Positions 10,901 through 22,754 of a stretch of 64,000 bases of DNA are shown here, piece after piece. The notes under the pieces were generated by a model. It saw only the letters and a program-made list of their open reading frames with translations. It searched no databases and was not told where the DNA came from. A program made the translations under genes and the position numbers. Positions within the stretch are counted from its first letter, which is position 1; the number at the start of each line of letters is the position of its first letter. The stretch is from Sanghuangporus weigelae (taxonomy: Eukaryota; Basidiomycota; Agaricomycetes; Hymenochaetales; Hymenochaetaceae). The DNA is taken from contig CP137321.1 of assembly GCA_033182465.1 (NCBI GenBank), forward strand, positions 2,666,001 through 2,730,000, read 5' to 3'.

Positions 10901-13900
10901 AAGCTCAGCCTTTGCCACGGTGTCATGCTCGACGTCACGAATTTGAAGAGCTTGAAGAAGTTGATCGATGATTGCGAGCAATCCATCTTGTGGCATGAAC
11001 TTGAGCCAAATGCAAGATCCAGAAAGCTACAAAAAGTTAGTTATTGGCACGATTTAGCGAGCATACGGATTACTCACGTAAGTCCACGATGCACATTCTA
11101 AGTTATTGTTCGTAACCATGACCCAATGGTCACAAATAGGAGACACAAGAAGACGATCCGAGTCGGAGCTTGCATCAAGCATAGTGTCTAACAGCTGATC
11201 TAATGCTAGCGACACCGTCCAGCGCTTAGTTACACCGTTATGTCTTCCGAATGAAGACATACCTGGAATAATATAACGAGGCAAGTCTTGGGTGCACGCA
11301 AGCAGCCTCAAGCTCTGCCTTTCAAACAGGGCAAAGCTCTTCAGTGCAGTAAACTGCTGAGCAGGAAGTTCGTGCTCGGCACCCTCCAAAAGCACATTCA
11401 GCACCTCAAGAACATGAACGGTGGTATCTTGACATCTCTGATCGTGATCGTGTAGACGATGGATCATGAGACCAAGGAGACTCCTGTATTGGTACGATGT
11501 ATGACGACCTTTTCCCTTTCGCAGAGCTGTCCGAAGAATGGAGGTAAACCGTGCACCTGGCTGGGAATCCAAATCCAAGTGTAACAGTATCCAGTCTAGC
11601 GGGACCCTAAGGCTTACTGAGTTTTGGTCAAGCTCTGTGCATACAGGCACTTACCGGCTCGAAATGTCTTCATCAGTAAGAGCCCACAAGGACCCAGATC
11701 CCGGAGCTAGATGGAGACAGAAGCTTGATAAGGCCGGAGCATAGAGGCGCTTGATCACGCATGCAACGCGATTTACAACAGCCGGAGAAAGAGGATGATC
11801 AAGCAGGCGTGTGCGATCTACTAATTCGTAAGCCAGAAATATCGCTGACTCTCCTTCCACTTCTCAAATAGTCAGACGTCAAGGTGTTAACAAGATGCGA
11901 GTGGTCTCACCATTCTCAAGTTGACCGGCTCGTGCAATGAGGTCGAGCTCAGCCGATGGAGCATTTGTGTCAGTGGTTTGAGATGTAGACTGCAGCATCA
12001 ATGAGCACCATGCAAGACAATTGTCCAAGATGTTGCATTCGCCACGCAGTGCCGCTGCAATACTTGGAAATTCCGCAAACGCTCCACCGTCTGTCACAGT
12101 CATCCTGAGATTCCTAATAATGTCGTGAAGGACTCTCACGTGAGGCTGTTTACCGGCCAAGCCGACAATTACTTTCCTTGTGAATGTTGTCAAGGAGAGC
12201 GCGTCCGACGGTTCTAGTGTTTTGGACCGTACTCTCGCGTGTAACTGCTGCAGAACGGTGACAAGTACAGGGCTAATGCTCGATGACGAGTTCGAGTCAC
12301 TTGACGATGTTGTAAGGGAGTCCAACTCCTCCATGTAGCGATGTGGCGTCTTAAAACAGCGCAGCATGCACGCCTCAAGGAAGGACATCGTACACCGCCG
12401 CTCATCGCTAAGACGCACACCGTCGAATGTATATGCGTCGGCATTTCGTACTGTTGTGGGCAATGCATCCAGCCAGATGTGCAATTCCTCTGGATCATGC
12501 TGAAATAGAAGACTGTCCCGCAATGCCTGTACGATAAGTGTTGAGACGGCTTGGCGAACTGGTACATGGTTCGTTTTAAAGTAAATATCGAGTAAGATAT
12601 ATAGATTCGATGGACCCGAAGGAACTGCAATAAGTGTATCAGACCTGAATGCCGCGTAGGACCTGTTCCGTATTCACCTGTTTTTGCGTGCCAAATTAAC
12701 TGGTCACTTTCCGTCAACATGCAAAGGACATGAAGCTGCTGCAATCTCTTCCATCCCCGAATTTCCTCAACGTTAGGTACGCTATCGTCGTCAAAACAAA
12801 CGATAGTCCGTAAAGACTTAGCCACATCGTATCTCACCTCCGCTATAAGCGACGGCATACAGCGGTGATAAAGCAACAGAATCCTCTGCGAAAGCTCTGC
12901 TAACATAGCAGACCTGACGGTAGGTTCTGAAATAGCTTCTTGAGCGATCGAAAACGCAATCACCACGTTTATCTCGGGGACTCGTTTCCGAATCTCACGG
13001 TCAATCTCAATAAGACGCCGAGCCCATTGACCTTCCACCTCATCCTCTTCTAGGGCCGACTTGACAACACGAAACGCATCTTGCACCGATTCGTATTTGC
13101 CAAGGCATTGGGCGAGCAGAAGTCCCGCGGTATGTTGCAACAGCGCGTGCGATGATTGAAGGGCTTTTGTTAGCTGCGTCTTGAGAATGGTTGACGGAAA
13201 GATGTTATTTACGACGACAGGGAGAGAAGGCGGCACAGGTTGGTAAATCGATTGCGTCTTGCTCAGCCTCGTAGGCAGATGGAAACTTTCAGCGGGAACC
13301 GGTAAAGACACTATGGCACCGTAAAAGGCCATACTTACGAGCCATTTGGACGAAAGGCGAGGCTCTAACGTCAGCACCAGGAACTGCAAGTACCCAGCAG
13401 CAAGCTCCGGACAGGCATGCAGGATTTTTAGGGCCAATTCCTGCTGGCGTGCATCATCGCCGACTTTGAGCATCTTGAGAACGTTTGCCAAGATCTTGTT
13501 ATGTATCCTCTCTCCTCTAGCGGAAGTTTCACGTTCATCATCTTGCCGAGGGTACCAGCCATTATCGGCAAAACATATCCCTACTCCTCTGTGCGTGCAT
13601 ACTGCGAGTAAAAAGTGATGAACAACGTCAGCTGGGACATTCTTCGAACTCGCGTCCTCTTGAGAAGAGCAATCGTAAAGCTTAAGTAACTGAGGCAAGC
13701 TGTGAACCAAACGTCTGAAGAATTGAAACGGTCGAACTTACATGCTGCATAGTTTTTTCCCCAAACAAGGTGATTTTCAATGTCTTCCGCAGTTTCTGGT
13801 CTTGCCAGATATTCGTCCAGAGAATTTCGAGAATATAATGCACGACAGGATACGCGTCGTTGTCGAGTCCTTTAAATATTGATAGAAATATATCTCGATA

Positions 13901-14704
13901 TTGCTCCAAAAACATGGCTTTTATATGCGAGGACGAAGACAAGAACGAGCAGATGAATTGCAAGCAAAGGGTACGAATGTCTGGCTTGGAGAGCGCGTTT
14001 TGGCCAGCAACCTTATCTCTTCTGCGCATATGAAGAAGTTTCTGAAAGATCTATGAAATTGTTAAGTAGGTCCTTGAGCACCGAATCCTGATGCTTACCT
14101 TCACGTCCCAAGGAAACGTCTCCAACAGACACTTTTGTTCCTTTCCACCTGCAAAATTTGACACAGCGTTCAACAGTCTCAATGATGCGAAGCACAGTTC
14201 TAGATGTCCACCGGAGAGATGTGAGTTTAGTTTTCGAAGCCAACGAGGGGTAAGCAAATTCTTGACAATTGGATGTCCAAGAGATTGCAACACAAGGTAT
14301 TGTGTCGTAAGGGTCAAGAGGGAGGCCAAAATCGACAAACAAACCGCCTCTATTGCCGGCTACAATGACGCGCGGTGAGAAACCGAGCGCAGAGAGAGAC
14401 GGTTTCTGAGCGACATACCTGCTGCCGATTCTCAAGTAGTGCAAATATGTCCTCTGCCCCAGACGAAAGCTCCAGCCATTCCTTCACGGCTATCAAACGC
14501 GCGTCTTGCAGAGACAATGATGCCTCCCCAAATTTCAAAGAGATTTGAACTCTCAGTGCCTTTAGGGCTGCAGAGACATGAGCAACGCGACAGATGATTG
14601 TCAAAGAATGTCCACTCACAGTCAACCGGTACGTCCTGTCTGCTGGAACGAAAAAAATTGTGGATATCACGACCGGTAGTCAGACGCGGTCCGCTTGGTG
14701 CCAT
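7923..14704 (-). CDS. URB1: Nucleolar pre-ribosomal-associated protein 1 (URB1/Npa1)
   Basis: Very large 60S ribosome-biogenesis scaffold of the nucleolus (yeast Npa1/Urb1), acting with other factors in early pre-60S particles. The reading frame is split by about a dozen short introns, giving roughly 2,000 residues, in line with the family. The N-terminal Npa1 domain is clear: after MAPSGPRLTTGRD comes an intron with GTGAGT/CTGCAG ends, then helical repeats with the FLEQYRDIFLSIFKGL and ILEILWTNIWQDQKLRK blocks, followed by LSSKWLVSMAFYGAIVSLP. The C-terminal third shows the conserved PSLTTLFFAHALRGIFYPSN, FLLQRPRMDHGDIP and WRKERGWIVRFL blocks. The start at 14704 was chosen because it opens the first exon that splices into the conserved frame. 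It is transcribed divergently from the NTPase gene. The assignment is strong; individual exon borders are approximate. Confidence 0.9.
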
Positions 14705-15045
14705 CTTATTGAACACTCTGTCCACAGCACAAGCGCATCGAGTGTTCGAGTGCTCTGCCAATGGTCGTCGGTCCAAGATGAAGTCGCGTCTGCGAAAAAG
14801 GTGTCTCACGTGACTGGCGCGCATACGTTCAACGTTAACTTCAACTTGCGCGTGCAGAGCTCAACCACGACCATTATCACTATAGCCCGGTATGTATCGA
14901 GAAGTCTTATGCTCACCAACACCGTCTAATCAGGACCGTTTGTAAATATCAAGATTCTGTAATCAAGTTGTCGAGGTTCACATTATCCAGTTGTTAGCGG
15001 ACGCTGGGCAACCAGCTTCATCTCGCTTGTTGCAATTCTTTAACC
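14705..15045. promoter_or_regulatory. Divergent intergenic region URB1 / NTPase
   Basis: These 341 bp separate two diverging start codons and must hold both promoters. No clear TATA box or known motif was recognised. Confidence 0.5.
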
Positions 15046-16391
15046 ATGCAGGAGTTGGAAGGTACGCGAACAAACCCATTTTGCCTTGTAGTCTGCTGAC
15101 GATACGCTCTGTCAGCTGAGGAACGGGCCATCCGTCGCGGGTTCATCTCGAACAAGAACCCAGATGATCCCCCGGCGCGTTACTCTGACCCTCGTCACTG
15201 GAACTGGCTCCCCTTCCCGCATACGACCTCAGGCCAGCCTGGACGTTTCAATCTGCAGCGTCAGTCTAAAGTTCTCGTTTTCGCGTTCATGGGTCGACAC
15301 ATGTTCCGGCGACTTTACGACTGCGTCGCCGAGTTCGAGAAAGATCCCTTCCGTTCATACGCCAAGGCATGTGTGTACGGGTGTGTCGGCACGGGTAAAT
15401 CGCATGTGCTCGCAGCCCTCGCCTGTTTGCTCCTTCACGAAGGTAAACGCGTCGTTTACGTACCGGACTGCGTGCTCCTCCTCGAGAGCTTCTTTATCGA
15501 GATGCGTTCGGCGCTCCAGTTTGCGTTCCCCGAATATGCTAGCACGATGGATGCGTGGACTAGCGTCGACCAAGTTCGCGACTTTTGTCGGGCATGGCGC
15601 AAGACCGGCTCCATCTTCTTTGTATTAGACCAGCGCGAGGCTCTCGACGTCCTGCCGTACGATCCAGACAGGGATAGAAAAGGCCAAGTACGTGAGTGGT
15701 TGGACGAGCTGTGCGCCCGCAATTTTGTCGTGTTCAGCGCTTCCGCCGAGTCCAAGTTTTATCGACCGAGACCAGGTGAACGAAGTAACGTCAAGGACTT
15801 CCCTATGCAGGGCGGGTTTGACGAGGTTCGCACATATCTCTTCATACAGTACTGTAGATTAATAAGTGAACCAATAGGAAGAGATGAGTTGGTGGTGGAA
15901 GCATAACATCAAGACAATACCTTCGGTTCGTCCCGATGAGCGGAAGCTCATTGAGGAGCTTACTGGCCGTGTACCTCTCCTTCTTCGGCCGCTACTCAGA
16001 GCGAAAGAGCGGCAATTTGTCGACTGCAAAGACCAGTATCTCGCTTCTGAGGAGCTCGCCCACGTGCGTTCGTCAGTCCTTGCTTTCCTGAGTAAGAAGC
16101 AGGAGACTTGGTCACCAAACACTGAGAAATCGTACGTGGATGCCAGTCACCATCCATTTTCAGTTATTCTTACTCGAATTCAGCTTCTATAAGCACATGG
16201 ACGCGTGTGTCCGAGAGGTCTTCCTCTCCGCTCCGGATGACGACGTATACGACCGGCGCTATTTCTACTTTACTATGGTTAATGGCGCATGGCAAGGCCA
16301 TTGCCTGTGTGGCATCGTTCGAGACGTTATGGACCAGAAGGTAGCTGACTACAGGGAGTTTAGCAAGAACTTGAGGCGACCAGCGACTTAG
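15046..16391 (+). CDS. P-loop NTPase of Crinkler / RHS-like type
   Basis: Four exons (15046-15061, 15116-15825, 15878-16131, 16184-16391) with introns of 52-54 bp give 395 residues. The first exon encodes only MQELE. A Walker A motif GCVGTGKSH follows YAKACVY, and a Walker B-like strand GSIFFVLDQ follows about 95 residues later; the acidic partner after Asp is Gln, not Glu. The layout VYGCVGTGKSHVLAALACLLL...RVVYVPDCVLLL is typical of the NTPase module found in basidiomycete and oomycete Crinkler-like proteins and in trypanosome retrotransposon-hot-spot proteins. No signal peptide is seen. Such genes are often multicopy and variable; the cellular role is unknown. It could instead be annotated simply as a P-loop NTPase. 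The frame looks intact. Confidence 0.7.
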
Positions 16392-16570
16392 CCGGACTAT
16401 CTAGATCGAGTTTGAATGATCTTTTCACGAGACTTTATTTGGTTGTATTTTCCAGCGTTTTCTAGCGATACCCTTGTTGTATTCAGTCTACTTACAAACC
16501 GAGCGATCTGTAGTTTACCGTAGCGCTATAATCCTACATCCTGGGAGCTGCATGATCAAACTCCCATTGG
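16392..16570. other. Convergent 3' region NTPase / ADE2
   Basis: This 179-bp stretch between two converging stops presumably contains both 3' UTRs. Nothing else is seen. Confidence 0.5.
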
Positions 16571-18470
16571 CTAGCTTTTCCCGTAGTTCTCCCATCCAAC
16601 TCGCTCTAATCTGGAAACTTTGGCATAAACCTCCTGTTCCTGCTTCTTCATGAAAAGATTCATAGCATCGAGAAGAGAAGGTACGCTCGCGCCTAAGATT
16701 CGGACTGCGAGGAGGGCTGCGTTCGTGCTGTTGTTGATGGCGACAGTGGCAACGGGTATACCCCTCGGCATCTGTACAATACTATGCAGTGAATCGACGC
16801 CGTCTAGAGAGCTACCTTTCACAGGAACACCGATAACGGGTAGTGGCGTCATAGCCGCAACCATACCAGGGAGGTGCGCAGCGCCGCCAGCTCCGGCAAT
16901 AATAACTCGCAATCCCCGCGAAGCAGCACCGTGAGCATACTCTGTCATGCGAGTTGGCGTGCGATGTGCGGAGACAATCGTGAGTTCGTAAGGTACTCGG
17001 AACGAGTCGAGCACTCTTGCTGCAGCAATCATTACGGGCAGATCACTATCCGAGCCCATTATGATGCCTATGAGTGGGTGGGAGGATGATCGACCAAGTC
17101 CAGCAGGAGGAAGCAAAGGTGCATATTTATCAACTGACTCTAGTGTCGCGTCTGGGAGTGCTTGTAACAGCTGGCGTAAGCTCGCACGCACCGCAGCATC
17201 AGAGTCCCCGACGAGTGTGATATGACCCATCTTCCTTCCTTTGCGACACTCACGTTTCCCATAAAGATGCACAGATGCACCGGGAACTTCAATGGCTGCA
17301 CGCGCAACCCGTGTGATCTCTTCCATAGAATTTGAATAGCCAAGGAGATTGAGCATCGCTGCGCTCTGCACTTTTAGGTCCGTTGACCCCAGAGGGAGTC
17401 CAAGTACGGCGCGCAAATGGTTGTCATACTGGGAAGCATAGCATGCTTCGATCGTGTAGTGCCCTGAGTTGTGCGGTCGAGGTGCGATCTCGTTGAGGAG
17501 AAGAGTATCTGGAATATATGTGTTAGCCAAACACCCCTGAAGATAAGACTTCTGCGAACCATCTTCCAGTAAGAACATCTCAACACCAAACACACCGGCA
17601 CCAGAAAACGTTTTCGCTGTATCTTCCGCTAGTGTGCGGGCGCGGGCCGCGACAGCCGGATTTGAATGACGAAGAGGAGCAAAGACGATGTGGCAAATGT
17701 TATCCTTGTGCACTGTCTCTACGGCAGGGTATGCTCGTATCTCTCCCGAGCTCGTACGAACAACCATAACTGCTATTTCCTTTGCCAATTGCACCAAGCG
17801 TTCGGCATACAGAGGTCTTCCACCGAGAGCAGTAATGGCTTCTTCCGCCTCGCCCAAATCCGTCAGAACATAATTTCCACGTCCATCGTATGCAAGAGTA
17901 CGACTCTTCAACATCAATGGTAACCCAAGCTGTGCGGCAGCATTTTGTATTGACTCCGGGGTCGACTCAACACGCATATAGTCAGTGACTGGCAGGTTAT
18001 ATTTAGACAGATGGTCCTTTTGAGCGAGCTTGTCTTGGATTGTACGGATCGTCGCAGGGCTCGGGTGTACCGCGATCTTTGAGGACTCAGCAATCTCATT
18101 TAGCACAGATACATCGACATGTTCGATTTCGACCGTCAATACATCAACCTTTGCTGCAAGCTCCTTGATTTTCTCCGGATCCGCAAATGAGCCGTCGACA
18201 TGCCCGAGATGAGGGGGAGATGAGACGATCTGCTTGGCCGGAGCATGGTCTCCAACATCCAGGATCACGACATCTATGTTCAGCAACGAGGCAGACGCAG
18301 CGAGCATACGGCCAAGCTGGCCTCCGCCTATGCATACAAGTGAGGAGAGAAAGGTTACAAAGCTACGGCATGCGACCTGGATACGATTAGTTTAGAACCC
18401 GTAGAAACCAACATTGCCTATCGAATTAAGACGCACTCTTACCTAGTATGCCTATCCTACGCTTATCCAT
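16571..18470 (-). CDS. ADE2: Phosphoribosylaminoimidazole carboxylase (PurK-PurE fusion)
   Basis: Bifunctional enzyme of de novo purine synthesis that turns AIR into CAIR: an N-terminal ATP-grasp PurK-like part and a C-terminal PurE-like mutase. Exon 1 (18443-18470) encodes MDKRRIGIL; after a 115-bp intron the frame continues [14 protein letters not shown], the nucleotide-binding start of PurK. ATP-grasp blocks such as [18 protein letters not shown] and [15 protein letters not shown] follow. The PurE part begins at [13 protein letters not shown] and contains [23 protein letters not shown] and [14 protein letters not shown]. Between LLED and [12 protein letters not shown] there is an extra 17-codon stretch that fits a stop-free intron (17509-17559). 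With it removed the protein is 577 residues, close to yeast Ade2. It is followed downstream on the same strand by nothing related. Assignment very secure. Confidence 0.96.
17509..17559 (-). other. Stop-free 51-bp intron inside ADE2
   Basis: Begins GTTCGC and ends ATATTCCAG on the minus strand. Length is 17 codons, no stop, so the frame reads through. Its removal restores [17 protein letters not shown], the conserved family sequence. The NTPase gene next door uses the same GTTCGC donor at 15826. Confidence 0.8.
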
Positions 18471-18741
18471 TATGAGAGGAGGGAGGTGATAGTTTCACGA
18501 CGACGAGAAACCAGAGACGAAAATTTCGAATTCGCAGGTTTGAATACGGAATTCTATTACCAAATATAACTATGTTCTCACGGCCGATCAGTTTCTTCAT
18601 ATCATATCCAATCCAATCAGATTACAATTACTGTAGACATCCGACAACCACATGACTAAGCATACATAAATAAATGCGATACCGGAGAAAATACATAATA
18701 GATGAGTTTTTTAAAGGCAAGGAAGACGATTCAAACTATGT
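18471..18741. promoter_or_regulatory. Upstream region of ADE2 / downstream of the peroxidase gene
   Basis: This 271-bp stretch contains the ADE2 promoter and the 3' UTR of the peroxidase gene. No distinct motif was identified. Confidence 0.4.
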
Positions 18742-20071
18742 TTAAGACGGGCAGTCGTCGATGTTGAGGTCACCATCAGGGCAAGCCGGAATCTGGGTCG
18801 CCTGGCCACCAGTAACTGTAAGCGATGGGAAAGCAGATGAGCAGACCTGCTCGACATCATCGGGACTCGTGCCAGCAGGGAAGCTGTAAGTAAAGTCGTT
18901 AGATTGATGCCTTTCCAGCAGGTATATCGGCTTACGTAGCAGCAGAGCTGACTGGAGCAATTGGCGTCGGAATAAGTTCAGAGCAGTCGACAAGGCTGTC
19001 AGGATTGTGGCCAACGACAGCAAGCTTCGCCATTGCAGACTGGAAGTTGCTCATCATCAGCTGCTGATCCGCTATTTTGATCGGTAAGCATTTATTTCGT
19101 TTACTTTGTGCGCTGTACTTACCAATCATGGACTGCCATTCGCAAGCCGTGCGCTGGTCGCGCGCAAGCGCAAAGTCGGACTGGAGACGCATTTCACCAG
19201 AGTCCGGAAGTGGAGAGTCGACTTCAGCACCGTCCGTGTTGTTGACACCGAACGGAATACCAGTTCCCTTGAGCAGAACCTGCAAAAAAAATCCAAAAAA
19301 ATTACATTATCTCTATTTCTTCAAATCGCTTGAAATGTACCTCTAAGAAGACCTGAGGATCAAACGTGAAGGGGGTCGAATCAAAAGGCACGGCCTCTTG
19401 TCCTGGAACGAGCGTGTCCGAGCGTGCAATAGTGTGCGAGACGAGGAGATGGATTGTTTCTTCGTCAGTGAATCCGCCATCCTCCATACGTGCCAAAATA
19501 GAGTCTGCAGTATCTTGAGGCAATGGCACGGAGCCTGGGTCCACTGGGAAGGTCGCATTCGGGCGACCTACCAAGAACTGGAGGCGCGGTGCACCGGCGC
19601 AGTTGGTGATACCCAAGGCGCCAGAAAACTGGATGAGATCGCCCGCTGTCACATTGTGGCGCGTCAAGAACGGCGCGATTGCATGGACAGGATCATCAAT
19701 ACCCGCATTGGCGGGGTCCGCGAGCTCAGTGTCAGAGAAAAGGAGGATGGAGCCGTCCGCTCCTCCACCGTTAAGCGCACCAGACTTTGAAAAGCCAATG
19801 GCGTCGTGGAAAGTCAAGCGGAGGGCCTCATGGACGTCCTCGCCGCACTCTCCTTCGAAAAGGTTGTTCTGCAGGTCATCGCGGAGAGCAAAGAACGCGC
19901 AGCACTATTGCAAGACAGATGGTTATTAGAAAGATGAATACCTTGGCAAAAGGAACAACATACGGCTGCATTGGTTGCGGTGTTCACGCCGTCGGGGCAA
20001 GTAACGCGCTTGTAGTTCGCCGCAAAAGCAGTCGTAGCAAGAGTAACGATAGCAGCAGTAAGCTTGAACAT
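18742..20071 (-). CDS. Secreted class II peroxidase, short manganese-peroxidase type
   Basis: Five exons (20071-19964, 19904-19341, 19279-19123, 19071-18936, 18883-18742) give 368 residues. Residues 1-18 or so (MFKLTAAIVTLATTAFAA) form a signal peptide. The mature protein has CCAFFALRDDLQNNLF, the distal-His block LRLTFHDAIGFS and the proximal-His block LLVSHTIARSD. By alignment to Pleurotus versatile peroxidase numbering, all three Mn ligands are present (E36 and E40 in GEDVHEA, D175 in HTIARSD), whereas the exposed catalytic Trp164 is replaced by His (TIHLLVSH). The tail ends DLNIDDCPS, without the long extension of long MnPs. This supports Mn2+ to Mn3+ oxidation in lignin decay and argues against direct oxidation through the surface Trp. 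It could be called generic or atypical MnP. Confidence 0.9.
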
Positions 20072-20156
20072 TGTGACTGCGCGCTCTTCAGACTAGAGAT
20101 CACTCAACGAATACTACACTCGAAGGAGAGTGAAGAACCAGCCTCGTCCTCGAGCG

Positions 20157-20164
20157 CTTTTATA
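20157..20164 (-). promoter_or_regulatory. TATA box of the peroxidase gene
   Basis: TATAAAAG on the minus strand about 90 bp upstream of the ATG at 20071, a normal place for a fungal core promoter. Confidence 0.7.
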
Positions 20165-21376
20165 GCATTTTCTCTCCAGTATAGACGTTTCAAATATATC
20201 GCACACTCTCAGAGTTGCGAAGGTCAGCCCGACAAACATATCACAAAAAGGTATAGTCGCAAAAGCCGTTCTCAACGATGGGACCGACACAAAGCGCCCT
20301 TCCAGCCAGTCAGAGGCTCCGCAGTTCGTAAGCTATGTAGATCTCTCGCCAGCAACAGGAGCCGAGAGCACCGAAAAAGTGGGAGGAGAAAGAAGGTGAG
20401 ACGAAGACATATGCCGTCGTGGGCGCCTGGCGGTCTTGCCATGGTCCATCTTTACGCATCATAATCCGGAAACGCTCGGCAGCCAATCGCGCCCTATGGA
20501 GAGAGTAATATCAAAGATAGCATTGCGCATCGTGGGCGGAAACTCAACCCGAAGATGAGGTTTTAGAAAAAGCGTGAGTCAGACGCGTATGTCCTACTTT
20601 ATCTCCGTGATGGCCACAAACATATGTTTCTGAACACAAGCGATCATGTAGATTTCGTCCGCGATGAAATATAGATGATCGATTTACAACCAGCCGGAAA
20701 CTACGGGATCCAGTGACAATTGTCCAGCAAGAAATCGATACGGAGACCCGCGTGCGGTAAACGTTGGCCGTGGTCAAGGAGGATTGGAAAATAGCGATGA
20801 TTCCAATCTGCTGATCGCGAATGCTTCTTCGTTGCCGAAGTCATTCGAAACATAAGCATGGGAGGACATGTGGTTCAGGTCCCTGGAAACGACTAATCGA
20901 GTTATCTTTAGAATCGGTCTGCGTGAGAGCCAGAGGGACGAAACTAACACACAATTAGCGATCTTTCAATTAGGACTCGGACGCTTGCCACGCAAACAAT
21001 TTAGGTAGGATACAATAATAGTTTCGGTCTGTAGATTTCTGGTATCTTGGAAGCTGGGTGGACCCGATCCGTGGCAAGGATACCAGAGTGCACTGACTCC
21101 CACTCCAATGCCGCCCATTTGCATTAAGTCCGTGTGAATGTCCCGTAAATCAAAGATGCCGAATGAGAATGATCATTTCTGGGATAGTCATTGTGAGAGT
21201 CAAATCATCCAGAAGGTCTACATGTATAGCTAAAGCAGTATGAAGATAAATCCGTACTTTTCTGTTGCAGATCTCAAGACAGGAAGACATGAGCCGCACG
21301 ATAAGTGGCGGCAGCCAGTCCAATGACGTCGGTCGTAAAATAAATGAAGACGAGCAAATCAGCTCAAGCTGAATTG
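20165..21376. other. Intergenic region without a recognisable gene
   Basis: About 1.2 kb. The part next to 20165 should hold the upstream control region of the peroxidase gene; the far end includes the 3' UTR of the hydrolase gene. Small open frames occur on both strands, but none has a conserved domain or credible splice pattern. Confidence 0.5.
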
Positions 21377-22754
21377 TCAGAGCTTCGAACCCATGAGAGC
21401 GGTCTTGCCTCCAACACAATTATTCGTCTCCTGCATCAGTATCTGACTAATCACATTCGCAAGCGCTTTTGGTGCGCATTGTGGTACCTGATGACAGTCA
21501 ACGAAAGAAGACGGTGGATCGATAATAATACACAGACCAGATGACCGGCTTTCTCTACGCGTGAAATAGAAGCAAAGCGTCGCGGCGAAGAAGAATCGAT
21601 AAGCGCGTCATGCACCGTCTGAGGTCTTTGGTCCCTTTCAGCCTCGGATAGGTTGACTAGGTGGTAAGCTGTGGAACTTACATGTAGTCGTTCGTTGCAC
21701 CGAAAATAACGTGAACAGGCAGGCGAGAGCAGGTCTCGTTCAAGTAAATGACAGGTTTCGTTGGTCCTTCCACGTCTCTGTACATAGCCTGGGTATCTCC
21801 ATCAGTAGGAACCATAGAATTGCTTTCTAAGGCGCACCGCTTCTTCATCGCGGGAGCAGCATAATGTAACGCCCCTGTACGGCGTATCCGCGAACTTCGC
21901 CCCGGGATGCTCCCGAAGTCCATAGCGCTATCCCTTAGACGTGAGTACCAGGCACAGGTACCGAGTATAAACTTACAATGAATGATTGTAGCATGCGCGG
22001 ATCCCACAACTTTGTGCGATCGCGGTCCTTTAGATATCTGAGAGCACGTCTCCTATCTGGCCAGACGTCGTGTCGTTCATAAGCAGATCGCACGAGACCA
22101 TACCGCAACTCTTCCAAGTATTCTCGACCTCCAGGACTCAGCATTGGCTCAATCAAAATAATGGACCGAAGTGGAATACGAGGCTGTAAGGACGATAATA
22201 TCGCACTGATAGAAAATGCCGAGACTATGAGACATTGTACTACGAACGTCGTGTAACTTACATCGCTACTCCGCCGAGAGAATGCCCGATTCCTATTATA
22301 TTTCGCCGCAAAAAATCGACTTTGGCGCCTTTAGATGGCCCGGCAAGGAGAAAGCGATGAACTGCCAAAGCATACTTTTCACACGTGACTAGAAGAAACA
22401 AGCTATGTAGTGCCGACCAGGAGCAAGCAGGCTGGGACACGTACAACTGTGACGATGTTCAGGAAGCTGCAAAATGCTCTCGTTGAGTTCTGCGGAAGCG
22501 CCGTGGTTTGGACATTCGATCGCCCAGGCCTCGCGGACCAGACGAATCGGATGGGATGACACGCAATCGACAAGATCCTCAAGAGTAGGCTCCCAAGCTT
22601 CCTTAAAAAAGCTGGTTGAATGTAAGAGGATGAGGGTGAATGCCTCCGGATCGTCTCCGAATGTTGGTGAGATGTACCGTTTTGCGGTGATGTAGAAGGG
22701 ATACGAATCGTCGGGAGGGAGAGAGACGACCTCAGTGCCAAGAACCGGGGCCAT
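21377..22754 (-). CDS. Alpha/beta hydrolase (fungal LPX1-like)
   Basis: A protein of roughly 320-340 residues spread over about six exons. The N-terminus MAPVLGTEVVSLPPD leads to FTLILLHSTSFFKEAWEP, the oxyanion-region strand. The nucleophile elbow IIGIGHSLGGVA supplies Ser, VHVIFGATND probably the acid, and RVEKAGHLVPQ the catalytic His. After the conserved cap segment IEPMLSPGGREYLEELR come two C-terminal exons that end ...LMGSKL (stop 21377-21379). This layout is that of the fungal group that includes the yeast peroxisomal lipase Lpx1 and proteins annotated as toxin-biosynthesis hydrolases. Substrate unknown. No PTS1 tripeptide at the C-terminus except the weak variant SKL-like ending G-S-K-L, which actually matches a canonical SKL peroxisomal signal and supports a peroxisomal site. 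Confidence 0.75.

Noticed and set aside
19787-20464. 225-codon plus-strand open frame across the peroxidase 5' end
   Set aside because: It overlaps the signal-peptide exon and promoter of the peroxidase gene on the other strand, is Arg/Ser-rich and has no domain.
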